Of a stretch of DNA of 28,012 nt, positions 19,946 to 28,012 are shown piece by piece. The position numbers and the translations under genes are program-made. Positions within the stretch are counted from its first letter, which is position 1, and each line of letters opens with the position of its first letter. The notes beneath the pieces are model-generated. The model was not told the DNA's origin and did not search any database. It saw only the letters and a program-made list of their open reading frames with translations. This DNA is from Chrysophaeum taylorii (Eukaryota > Sar > Pelagophyceae > Pelagomonadales > Pelagomonadaceae): contig JAQMWT010000694.1 in assembly GCA_029834535.1 (NCBI GenBank), forward strand, positions 1 to 28,012, read 5' to 3'.

Positions 19946-20308
19946 ACCTTACCCTGATCGCCGACCGCGTGGTTGCGATGGAGGACGGTGCCTCATGTAT
20001 CCTGAGTCTTGCGAGGGCATCCGCCCTCCCGGCGTAGGTTGGCACCTATTCGCCTCTCGGGCGGGCCGGTTGGCAGCCGGAACGTTCGCAGTGGGACGGG
20101 GTATGGCCGGGGGGCGCAGACGGAAGGTTATCGACGAGTTGGTTGTCAGTCACATCGCGGTCTCCTCGTCGCATGGCGACGAGCTTGATGGTCACTCTCC
20201 GCCGACCGACCTTTCGGCGCTCCTCGTCTACAGGCCCGTGATTCCGGACTGGCTCCTGTCGGTCCGGCCTGGCTCCCATGCTCGGGAGAGGTCTGAAGTT
20301 AGTTAGTT
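19946..20308 (+). mobile_element. (TTAG)n-tailed short interspersed element, copy 4 (full length, 363 bp)
   Basis: It begins ACCTTACCCTGATCGCC and ends GAAGTTAGTTAGTT. It is nearly identical to copy 3 in inverse orientation. Its target duplication is unusually long (41 bp), which supports target-primed reverse transcription. The (TTAG)n tail implies that the helper retrotransposon (LINE) recognises a TTAG-repeat 3' end. Confidence 0.9.
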
Positions 20309-20323
20309 ACGTGCCGGTTCTCT

Positions 20324-20332
20324 ACCGGTGAT
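20324..20332 (+). repeat. Left 9-bp target duplication of the TIR transposon
   Basis: ACCGGTGAT, identical to 26117-26125. Because it lies within the known 41-bp duplicated sequence, the empty site is visible at 19918-19926, which confirms the duplication length. Confidence 0.92.
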
Positions 20333-20412
20333 AGGGTCGGATAAGAAAGCTCAAAACTAGGCCCTAGCCTACATTTCGAACACCAAACGAGAAACACTCA
20401 TTCAAAAGTGGA

Positions 20413-20795
20413 CAAGTGCAGGCCAGTAAGTTCACCTAGTCCCAATCTCCAACCCTAGTAAGTTTACACCTGGTCCCAGTAAGTTCACCTAGTCCCAATC
20501 TCTAACCCCAGTAAATTCGGCGTAAACCCAATCTCTAACCCCAGTAAGTTCGGCGTAAACCCGCACCCACTCACCCCACTCTCCTTCGAGCTCGTCGCGC
20601 TCACCCCCGCCAATCTAAGCTGCTTTGATCCGCACACGCCGCTAAGCTTTGAGTTTACTCTAAAGCCCCAGTAAGTTCACACTTGGTCTCAGTAAGTTCA
20701 CCTGGTCACTAAGTTCACCTAGTCCCAATCTCTAACCCCAGTAAGTTCACCTGGTTCCAGTGAGTTCACCTGGTCCCAGTAAGTTAACCTATAGT
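20413..20795 (-). repeat. 3' subterminal minisatellite of Helitron copy 3
   Basis: Reverse-complement array of the GTGAACTTACTGGG core, as in copies 1 and 2. Confidence 0.88.
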
Positions 20796-20879
20796 GCGCG
20801 TGTAGACGCCGGGAGGGGGCTTGTCGGTATTGCGCAGCACGTGTGGGGTAGGGTGGAGTCGTCGACTCAGAAGAGCATA

Positions 20880-21379
20880 TCCTCGGGGTTGCCGATCGAC
20901 AGAGAGCCACGTAGAGCTGGACGTGACAGAAGACGGGCTTGGGCAAGAGGACGCCGACCTCGCGGGGCGTCTGGCCCTGGCTCTTGTTGATCGTTTGGCG
21001 TCGGCGGGCCTTAAGGGATACAGGTTGGAGGAGCCTCGGTGACACGACACGATCGATCATGTATCTGGTACCGTTGCAGTGGCCGTGCGACGGGTCGAGG
21101 TTGCGAAGACTTTAAGCTCGCGATCAAAGTCAGCATGCCGTTGGTTGTCAGGGAGTTGAAAACTCGACTGTAAAGAGCGAGGCGTCGTCTTCCGACCCAA
21201 CCTAGTCGGCCGAAAAGAACTCCGACGCCTCGTCTCCGGGAAAAAAAGGCCGCGGTCATGCGCGCGTTGTCAGCATCGACAACATCGTTTCGACGGGGCG
21301 TGAGAATGGCGCGCTGAAAGAGCCGTCGCGGGTCGTGGAAACAGTCTGCGAGGTCGCCGTAGACGGCTTGGAGGATCAC
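20880..21379 (-). pseudogene. C-terminal Pif1-family helicase fragment in Helitron copy 3
   Basis: The minus-strand frame from 21379 holds the ILTPRRNDVVDADN part. A second frame (about 21040-20880) holds TINKSQGQT and [15 protein letters not shown]. The frame change is at the same place as in copies 1 and 2, so the source element was already broken before these copies were made. Confidence 0.82.
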
Positions 21380-21420
21380 TGTCTGGCTCTCGCGCCTACC
21401 TGATCCTTACTCTCACGCCT

Positions 21421-21485
21421 ACCTGATCCTTACCCTAAATCGAGGGACAAACAAACAAACAGACAGACAGACAGACAGACAAACA
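21421..21485. repeat. CAAA/CAGA tetranucleotide microsatellite at the Helitron 5' end
   Basis: (CAAA)n(CAGA)n on the + strand, equivalent to the TGTC/TTTG tract at 5738-5777 and 6754-6790. Confidence 0.85.
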
Positions 21486-21512
21486 TCTGTCGATTAGTAG
21501 TTAGGATTGTCT

Positions 21513-21537
21513 CAGGCTATGTTTCAAACATAGCCTG
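21513..21537. repeat. 25-nt palindrome just upstream of the transposase gene
   Basis: Perfect 12-bp inverted repeat CAGGCTATGTTT / AAACATAGCCTG around one C. It lies 28 bp before the ATG at 21565 and belongs to the TIR transposon, not to the Helitron. It could be a subterminal transposase-binding site or a 5'-UTR hairpin. Confidence 0.85.
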
Positions 21538-21564
21538 CAAAATCACAAAATCGGCGTTCCGCCC

Positions 21565-22755
21565 ATGGAATCGGCCGAAACGAGCAAAGAATCGGCCCCG
21601 GGTCCTTCTGTAACCCCTGTGGACCCTTCGGTCCCGGCTGAGTTGACGAAAGTGTCGAAAAAACCCGCTGCCAAACGTCAACGGCGAAAAAACCTCTTGA
21701 GGGGAGAGTGCGTGTGCTGCGTAGCGAGGCTCGACGCCGACGAGACGGCCAGGGGCCAGCCGCTCGACCTGGAGCGACTCCTGAATATCGAGGGCGAGCT
21801 GCCCGACAAGTTCTACGTGTGCTCGAAAATGTGCCGGGACGACTTCACCCCGAGCAAGCTACGCACGACGAAGGGCGCTAAGGCCGTTCTCGCCCGGATC
21901 TCCGCGTCGCTAACTAGGACTCTCAAGACAACCATCCGCAGCGGGGACGAGGTCCTCATCGAGCACGACTTCTCGGCGGGGCACAATATCCAGGGCGGCA
22001 ACGGCGTTGTCCTGGGCCTAATCTACAACAACACTGTGTGTCGGGTCGAGTCATACGACGTGAAAACGATTCAGCAGGGAGAGATCCGCGTCCCGTTCTC
22101 CCACGTCAAGGCCAAGCCCGACGAGGAGAACGACACCCCCCCGATTCGGCGACTACCACCCGGACGGCCAGCGCGTCCGACGCTTGGATCGAGTGGGTCA
22201 TCGGTTATCTCCACACTGTCGTCGTCGTCGGACTCGAATGTGCGGATCTCGGAGCTCGAGAAGGAGGTGTCGAAACTCCGGAGCACGGTCGACAAGCTCA
22301 CGGCGGCCAAGACGGCTCAGCACTCTCGCTCTGTCACCGCCGAACGCGAGACGAAAGAAGCCCACGCCGACGCCTTCGCCGCGGAAATGGCGGCCGCCAA
22401 GGCAGACGCGGCGCGTCTCGAGGCCAAGTGGAAGTACGAGGACGAGGTCCGGGATGCCGCACGTCGGGAGGCACGGCTCCAGGTCCGCATCGAACGCCAC
22501 CAGGCCTCCAATGAGAAGCAGCGCGACCGCGATGCCGCGAGGCTGCAGCGAGCCATCGACGAGCTCAACGCGACCAAGGCCCAGTCGAACGAGGCGGCGA
22601 GACAGGCTGCGGCGGCGGCCGAGTTTCGGGAGAGGAACCGACTGAAGAAATCGGACCCTCGGGCCATGCGACAACTCAAGAACAATTACGCCGCCCTCAA
22701 CCAGGAAGCGAAGCAAATGGAGATAAAGCTCGCGGCTGCCGAGGACCGCGTCCAG
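21565..22755 (+). pseudogene. Transposase N-terminal region: Cys cluster and coiled coil
   Basis: Basic KKPAAKRQRRK (residues 32-42) is followed by Cys 49, 51, 52 and Cys 86, 90 (CSKMC), a plausible zinc-binding site for DNA recognition. Residues about 130-185 look like a small beta-rich domain (GDEVLIEHDF...GVVLGLIYNN). Residues about 225-400 are Ala/Glu/Arg-rich heptad-like sequence, a likely dimerisation coiled coil. The coiled coil continues beyond 22755 in the neighbouring frame (EEEIERLRERVAVLEKQNAE), which fixes the frameshift to the G-rich stretch at about 22755-22770. Confidence 0.65.
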
Positions 22756-23547
22756 GCCGGGAGGAGGAGATCGAGCGGCTGCGGGAGCGGGTCGCGGTCC
22801 TCGAGAAGCAGAACGCCGAAGTGTGGGTACCGCGGAAGCCGTCCGGCAAGGGATCCGGCAAGGGCACTCCGTGGGACTCGAAGCTCAGGGTGCTGTGTAT
22901 GAAACTGCTCGCCTCGCGGGTTGCGCCTGCGGAAATCCCCGAGGTCCTGGTCTCGGTCGTCGAGGCGGTCGTTGGCCCGGAGCGAGTGCGCGACATGGAG
23001 CTCCCGTCCGCACGCTTCATTCGCGACCTGCGCTCCGAGATGGGTGTCCTTCACGAGGCCGCCGTCGCCCTCGCCGTGGGATACGGTGACGTCGTCGACG
23101 CGGCGACGGACGCGTCGCCGCTCGACGGCAAGGAGATCGCGACTACCCAACTTCGCGTCACACGCGGCGGCGTGACGGAGAACTGGACGCTGGGCGCGAG
23201 CGAGATCTCCGACCAGAGCGCGCCTGGCGAGGCCAAGGCGATCAACGATCGGTTTGGTGACCTGAATCGAGCGCTCCAGCTCGTTAATCAAGTTTACCAG
23301 GAGCTCTACGGAGCCGACGCTGCTGCGGCGCGCCCGGCCGCCGGCAGCGCCGGCGTGCAGAATCTCGCCGGCCGGGCCATCGTTACCGACAACGCCTCCG
23401 CCGCCATCGCATCGGTCCGCGAGCTCCAGGAGCATGTCCTCGCGGCGGTGCAGAAGGAGATCGGGGAAGAGCTGTGGAATTTGATGACGCAAGACGAGCG
23501 CGACGCGAAGACTCGTGTCTTTCACAGGAACTGCCAGCGACATCTCG

Positions 23548-23584
23548 GTACGTCGTGCCGTCCCACCAGCAATTTGTTGAGCAG
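23548..23584 (+). other. 37-nt GT..AG spliceosomal intron in the transposase gene
   Basis: Boundaries are CTCG|GTACGT at 23547/23548 and GAGCAG|GC at 23584/23585. Removing 37 nt joins a codon split 1+2 and links two frames into QRHLGNTWLDGGAAEEAK, with no stop. Without splicing, the upstream frame runs into low-complexity Arg codons and the conserved-looking HLGN-W segment is lost. The intron is very short. Confidence 0.75.
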
Positions 23585-24461
23585 GCAACACATGGCTCGA
23601 CGGCGGCGCCGCCGAGGAGGCCAAGATGCTCGACACGCTGCTGAAGGATAGCATCGAGAGCTCGGAGGCGAAGCACCTGCGCCTCACCGGCGAGTTGAAC
23701 AAGGTCATTCATGCCTTGTCCAAGTGTATCGGCGAGGGCGTGGATCGCTACGGGAAGGGCTTCGGGACCCCTCTCCGGGCATTCCTCGAGGAGAAGCACC
23801 CGTCGGAGCTCTACCTCACGCTCGGCCGCACGGACAAGGGGACGCGGCAGGACGCGTGCACCAACGCGGCCTGGGTCATCTTCCACAACCTCCCGTTTCT
23901 CGTCGAGTTCCTCGAGAACGCGAGCTACGCGCCGCAGAACATCCTCAGGAACAACCTCTTCTCGACCTTGTCCTCGCAGGAGGTCGCCGGAGCTCTTCGA
24001 GCCCGAGCGATCATCGACGACAAGCTCACGGTGCCTTTCCGATTTTTCGCCGCATCGGACGCCCTCGAGGGTTGGTCGGTTCTCGACATGGCGGGCGTTC
24101 TCGAGCGAGTGCATGCCTTCTTCCAAGTCTGCCAGGATAATCCACAACTCGTTGCGACCGCCGGTTACGAGGCCTTCGACACTGAGATCGCCACCTACGC
24201 CCAGTTCCTCGAGACGCGGGCCGGGTCGGCGAAGCTGTCCGTCTTCGGGCGCGGCTCTACGCTCCGACTGACACCAATGATCCAGAGGCCAAGACCATGC
24301 TCGACGCGCTCCGGGCCTGGGGCCGCGGCATGCGCCGCACGTTCGAGGGGGGGCAGTCTATGCGCTACGTCGGCGACGGCGACCTCGCGGCGGTCAACCA
24401 GACGTCGGAGCTCCGGAGGGCCTTCGACGGCGCGCGGCGGAACTCGAACGAGGTCGAAGGC

Positions 24462-24605
24462 GAGTTTGGCGTATTGAAGTATTACAACGCCTCCTACGTC
24501 AACATGAGCGTCGTGAACTGCGTCGGGGTCGTCGAGTTTGGCGTATTGAAGTATTACAACGCCTCCTACGTCAACATGAGCGTCGTGAACTGCGTCGGGG
24601 TCGTC
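24462..24605 (+). repeat. Perfect 72-bp tandem duplication over the candidate catalytic Glu
   Basis: Two identical units (24462-24533 and 24534-24605), each encoding 24 residues starting EFGVLKYYNASYVNMS. The frame is kept, but the candidate catalytic Glu and its surroundings are duplicated. Confidence 0.95.
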
Positions 24606-24607
24606 GC

Positions 24608-25738
24608 GTGCCAACGGGACCACATGTTCGACCGGGCCGCCACGAGTTTTACGACCAAGCGCCGGCGACGCGTCGCCGACGAGGTCGCTGGTCGAACGAC
24701 GACGAAGGCTCGAATGCGCGATCGAGTTGGTGGAGGACGACTCGGCTCGGCGACGACTTTGTGTTGATGGAGGCGCGTCGTGGTCGGCAGAACCACAAGG
24801 AGCAGGCTGCCGCGCGCGCGGAGGCGGCGAAGGAGCACCATCGCCGTCGCGCCGCCGCGTTCGTCGAGAAGGCCCTCGAGCGCCAGGTGAACGACTACGC
24901 CAAGGCCCAGGAGGCCATGAGAGTCAAGCCTGTCGTCGACGAGCAGGCCCTCGTCGGGAGGACCCTGCTCTCGACGGTCAAGAAGCGACTTGATGCGGCA
25001 CTTAAGCAGATCTCGAGCGACGCTGCGCGGTCGAAGGTCCTCAAGGAGAACATCGACAGGCACGTCGTCGACATGGGCATGGGCGACCTCAAACCCAAGT
25101 CCTACACCTCGGGCAAGGACCCGACGATCGGCTCGGCCGGTTCCAAGGCCAACATCGAATTCCTCACCGCGCACCTCGAGTACGTCTACGAGCAGATCAA
25201 GACCAACTCCCGCGAGTTGGTCGCCGAGGCGGTAGTCCCGGGCGAGCGCCGACGGCAGCTGCCAGTGCTCGGGACCGCGACGGCCCAGCGTCTCGAACTC
25301 GACGCGAGGCGGCACTTGAGCGTTGACGAGCTCAAGGCCAAGGTTGAGGAGTGCCGCGCCTTTCGCCATCCGAGGAAGCGGACGCGGACAACGAGTGGCC
25401 GCTCGAAGCTACCGACGATTGACGTGGCGTTGGTCGGGTCACGCGTCGAGGTTCTCTGGGAGTTGTCGGGGCACCCGGGCTGCTACTGGATGCCCGGCAC
25501 CATCGAGGCGGTATCCGACGAGAACTCCAAGGACGGTCGCAAGAAACTCGGGCTGGGTTGGATCTTCGTTTCCTATGACGACGGTTTCAGCGGGTGGCTC
25601 CTCGCGAACCGCCCCACCTTCTTCAACGGCTCCAAGCCGGCTTCCTGGCGCTTCGTGTCCGAGGACAACGAATACGACGACGACGACGAGGAGGAGGAGG
25701 AGGACGCGATGGACGTCGACGACGACGACTACGCATAG
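24608..25738 (+). pseudogene. Transposase C-terminal region: helical segment, Tudor-like domain, acidic tail
   Basis: After a frame change near 24680 the frame is open to the stop. First comes a basic, Ala/Arg-rich helical region (AAKEHHRRRAAAFVEKALERQ). About 25425-25670 encodes VGSRVEVLWE...YWMPGTIEAVSD...GWIFVSYDDGFSGWLL, a pattern typical of Tudor/agenet/SH3-like modules (W..G.I......V.YDDG..GWL). The last 25 or so residues are almost all Asp/Glu. A chromatin- or histone-binding role in target choice is a reasonable inference, not shown. Confidence 0.55.
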
Positions 25739-26103
25739 CTGCGTTCGCGGGCCCCGACGCCGGTCTCCCGAGGACGCCCGGAAAGACGAGGACACTAGAA
25801 CTGGCCCCAGCGAACAAAAGGCGCCGTCTAAACGCCCACACGACCCTCATTGGGCCTACGGACATTCCCGATGCGCCGGTTGTTGTATTTGGAGCCGATG
25901 GCGTCGTGCAGAGTAGAGCCACCCAGGCCCCCGCCTCCACCGAGGCGCCAAAATACCTCACTCCCAAGTAGATTCGCCAAATCGGCAGCTACGGACTTCG
26001 TTCCAAGATAAAATCGGCACCATTTTGGGTCAACTTGGCGACGGACAAAAAAGCCCGCCAATCCTTGGGGATTTTCGGCCCCGGCGCGGGACCCCCGAGT
26101 TCC
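25739..26103 (+). other. 3' noncoding part of the TIR transposon
   Basis: No gene. The last about 70 bp (AAAAAAGCCC...GGCGCGGG) resemble the right end of the MITE at 17870-18125, supporting common descent of the two right ends. Confidence 0.5.
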
Positions 26104-26116
26104 TTATCCGACCCTA

Positions 26117-26142
26117 CCGGTGATGTAAAATGAAAATGATTT
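26117..26142 (+). repeat. Right 9-bp duplication and rest of the copy-4 target duplication
   Basis: 26117-26125 is the second ACCGGTGAT. 26126-26142 (GTAAAATGAAAATGATT) completes the 41-bp sequence seen intact at 19905-19945. Confidence 0.92.
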
Positions 26143-27074
26143 CACGGTTGTTGCGGTTCGTATGCGGCTAAGCGCAGCAAGGCTGTGACAACGTTGTCCG
26201 GAACGACGGTGCGCTGATGCGAGCGACCCCGAATCGGACAGCGACGACGATGGTCGCACGGCCGTCGTCACCGCAGCGGTAAAGCGTCGTCGAATCGCGG
26301 CGAAAGGTGAAGGGCTTCGGGCTTCGGCGACCTCGGCACCGCTAATTACAACGATAGCACTCTTCATATCGGCGGAGGCGGCCGGTGGCAGGGGCGGGCC
26401 GGACGCCGGGAGGCGGAGGCGATGGAGGTGCTGAGGTGCGGAGGGGGAATCAAGAAGGTAAGAATGGTGTCGTCGGTTCCGGACGAGCTCGGGAACATCA
26501 GGATCAGCGGCATGCAGGATATCGTCCACTGCTGGATCGTTCGATTTGCTGACCTTGGCCAGCTCCTCCCAGTGCAAGCTGGGCTCCTCGGCGTCGAGTT
26601 GCGTCATGTCCCACAAAAGGTGGGCGCCTCGCGCCTGGACGATAGACATGACCATCCGCGATCGGCAGGGGTCCTTCGACCAGTGACTCTTTGACGGTGG
26701 CGGCGGCGAGCGAGCTTCACGAAGCGAGTTGCGCCAGCTCGGGGACGCGGCCTCAGTTGCCGCCGCACACGCTGCGCCGACGGATGCAGCCTCTGGCTCT
26801 GCGCCCTCCGGCTCCGACTCGGCCGAGTCGCTCAGTGTGGAGGCCGCGGTTGTCGTCTCCGCCTTTTCGAGCCAAGCCACGAGCGCGGCCAGCCCTTGCA
26901 CTTGGGGTCCGGCAAGCTTCGCTCTGCGGCCCGGCGCTTAATCTCCGCCGCGAGGAGTTTGTTTTCCGGCCGCGACACCTTCGGGGTACAGCTCTGCATC
27001 GTCGTCGCAGCCCAGCCGGGTTTGATCTTCAGCGTCGCCGCCCGCCGCTGCGCTTCCTTCGTGGTCCTCGCCAT
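26143..27074 (-). pseudogene. Hypothetical minus-strand gene remnant
   Basis: From an ATG at 27074-27072 the frame reads MARTTKEAQRRAATLKIKPG and a basic Lys/Arg-rich stretch. It changes frame near 26895 and then stays open to the insertion site at 26143 (GLAALVAWLEKAETTT..., then an acidic/Ala-rich part and ...LHWEELAKVSKSNDPAVDDIL). No family is recognised; the small basic start and Ala/Ser-rich middle could be a DNA-binding protein of another mobile element. In the empty site, before copy 4 inserted, the frame would have continued about 35 codons past the target sequence. The gene may simply be a long chance frame. Confidence 0.35.
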
Positions 27075-28012
27075 ACTCGGGCTATTCGTACGAGTTTTTT
27101 GACTTCGACGTCCTCGAAAATCCCGAGCCAAGTGAAGTTGTGAGAACTGAAATGGAGATGTGAGAACTATAATGGGGACGTGGTGCAGGGGTAAGTGTCA
27201 TAGCTTCCTCACACAGGTGCTGGAAAAGAAAGAAAAGGAAAAAGGGGTAAGTGAGGTCCTCACACAGGTGCTGGAAAAGAAAGAAAAGGAAGAAGGAAAA
27301 GGGGTAAGTGAGACGCTCACAGAGGAGAAGCTTGAAGGAAGACGTCAGGAGAGGCAGTGTGGCAGAAAGAGACAGGAGATTCAGGGCGAAGTCGCGAGGT
27401 GAGGTAACGAGCACGAAGCCGGAGGGGGTAAGGAAGGGTGGGTGAGCTTCCGTCCTGCGGGTGAAGAGGAATCGATATTTGGCGACGGGGACGGGTTGAG
27501 TGAACGCGGAGGTCGAATGATGTGGTTGTGCGATGCGATTGAGAGTTTCGGCGGTAAAAGGCGAATATCAATATGGGCGCGGTGCGCCGCGGGGAGACAT
27601 GTGGGGTTGTAAGACGGACTTGGGTGACGTGGTGCTATATCGACTAGATACCTTGGTACCGTCTCTGACGAGGGAAGATCAAAGTCATCATAAAAGTTGG
27701 GTACAGAAGCCAATAGAGCTCAGCATAGCGGCGTAAAGAGCGCGCAATTCAGCTTCAAAGCCAACGTAGAAGAGGTGAAGAGCAACGGTGAGCGATCAAG
27801 TTCATTGACTCAGTGGCAAGCGCGGATATGGAAGGAACTTCTGTAAAGTAGGAAAAGCTTGGTTAATGGCCAATGCACATGAGAGGGTGCGCCACACCTA
27901 GAACCGAAGACGTAGTCATCCAACGACTACAGACGTGGGGCCGCGAACGAGGGACGGAGGACCACGGTAGAAAATTGAGCGCCATGAGCTGTAATGGCAA
28001 GTGTCACAGACT
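27075..28012. other. Purine-rich region without a recognised gene
   Basis: Only short frames. Contains the tandem repeat at 27205-27330 and a 20-nt near-duplicate (GTGAGAACTGAAATGGAGAT / GTGAGAACTATAATGGGGAC) at about 27138-27178. 27700-28012 is coding-like in places on the minus strand but has no convincing domain. Confidence 0.35.
27205..27330 (+). repeat. Tandem repeat of about 50-57 bp
   Basis: Two full units of CTCACACAGGTGCTGGAAAA plus an AAG/AGG-rich arm and GGGGTAAGTGAG, and a partial third unit (CTCACAGAGGAGAAG). The units differ by a short GAAGG-type insertion. Confidence 0.88.

Larger units (their letters stand above)
20413..21506 (-). mobile_element. Helitron copy 3, inverted (1094 bp), inside the TIR transposon
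   Basis: On the minus strand it starts with TC (21506-21505), preceded by A, and ends in CTTG (20416-20413), followed by T. This is the same A/T target rule and the same termini as copies 1 and 2. It carries the same microsatellite, Pif1 fragment and subterminal array. It is inserted about 80 bp inside the left TIR of the transposon, upstream of its gene. Confidence 0.87.
21565..25738 (+). pseudogene. Candidate DDE-type transposase of the TIR transposon (recently broken)
   Basis: The start is ATG 21565 in a CCCATGG context; the end is TAG 25736-25738. The ancestral product would be about 1,370 residues. Order: NLS-like basic stretch and Cys cluster (residues about 32-90), Ser-rich linker, coiled coil (about 225-415), catalytic-like core (22821-24610), basic stretch, second helical region, Tudor-like domain, acidic tail. 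Candidate catalytic residues are Asp 23109-23111, Asp 23388-23390 and Glu 24462-24464, with a CxxH (CQRH) shortly after the second Asp. That spacing (D-93-D-about 346-E with C(2)H) resembles transposases with a large insertion domain such as hAT and P. Breaks: shifts near 22755, 24246 and 24680, plus an in-frame 72-bp duplication. A 37-nt intron explains a fourth apparent shift. No named superfamily is recognised; I believe related hypothetical proteins occur in protists and algae, but this is from memory. Confidence 0.7.
20333..26116 (+). mobile_element. 5784-bp TIR DNA transposon with 9-bp target duplication
   Basis: Ends are AGGGTCGGATAAG (20333-20345) and its reverse complement (26104-26116). 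The 9-bp ACCGGTGAT flanks both ends (20324-20332 and 26117-26125). Without the nested Helitron (1094 bp) the element is about 4.69 kb. It holds one long + strand gene (21565-25738) with only about 140 bp of its own sequence upstream and about 380 bp downstream. A 9-bp duplication is known for Mutator-like and some Merlin-type elements, but the TIR and protein do not let me place it. Confidence 0.92.

Noticed and set aside
22198..22716. Long minus-strand frames across the transposase gene
   Set aside because: They mirror the GC-rich + strand gene; the protein-like features (coiled coil, Cys cluster) are on the + strand.
27690..27790. Minus-strand FEAELRALYAAM stretch resembling copia RNase H
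   Set aside because: Upstream and downstream codons show no RNase H motifs, and stops occur right after; probably chance.

Overview
The window looks like nuclear DNA of a eukaryote, made almost entirely of transposable elements inserted into one another. The evidence is a Ty1/copia-type pol relic, Helitron ends carrying Pif1-helicase remnants, short interspersed repeats with (TTAG)n tails and target duplications, a terminal-inverted-repeat (TIR) DNA transposon, and a 37-nt GT..AG intron. I see no bacterial operons, ribosomal RNA genes, convincing tRNAs or CRISPR arrays. I cannot name the lineage; an alga or other protist, or a fungus, are all possible.

Layout. 1-4438: broken copia pol (integrase, reverse transcriptase, RNase H), pyrimidine-rich on the + strand. 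4513-9059: an unrecognised second coding frame downstream of pol, cut by two clean insertions. One is a head-to-tail pair of Helitrons (5717-7775); the other is a 430-bp element with 66-bp terminal direct repeats (7999-8428). 9060-9548: noncoding, possibly LTR-like. 9549-14424: a decayed Gag/protease region of a second LTR retroelement, probably Ty3/gypsy-like, with a short interspersed element at 13938-14207. 15719-16545: remnant of a 2OG-Fe(II) dioxygenase-like gene. 17223-18125: another short interspersed element and a 256-bp MITE. 18866-19520: a minus-strand transposase relic split by a third short interspersed element.

19905-26142 is the most informative part. A fourth short interspersed element made a 41-bp target duplication. 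A 5784-bp TIR transposon (20333-26116) then landed in one copy of that duplication, making its own 9-bp duplication. A Helitron (20413-21506) later landed inside the transposon. The transposon carries one long, recently broken gene (21565-25738) with an N-terminal Cys cluster, a coiled coil, a candidate D-D-CxxH-E transposase core and a C-terminal Tudor-like domain with an acidic tail. I cannot assign it to a named superfamily. The MITE at 17870-18125 shares its TIRs, and the relic at 18866-19520 shares its coding sequence, so it is a family with autonomous, non-autonomous and fossil members. 26143-27074 is a hypothetical minus-strand gene remnant; the last kilobase holds purine-rich tandem repeats and nothing else I recognise.

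The genes here do not form a pathway. Their relation is historical, and the nesting gives relative insertion ages.
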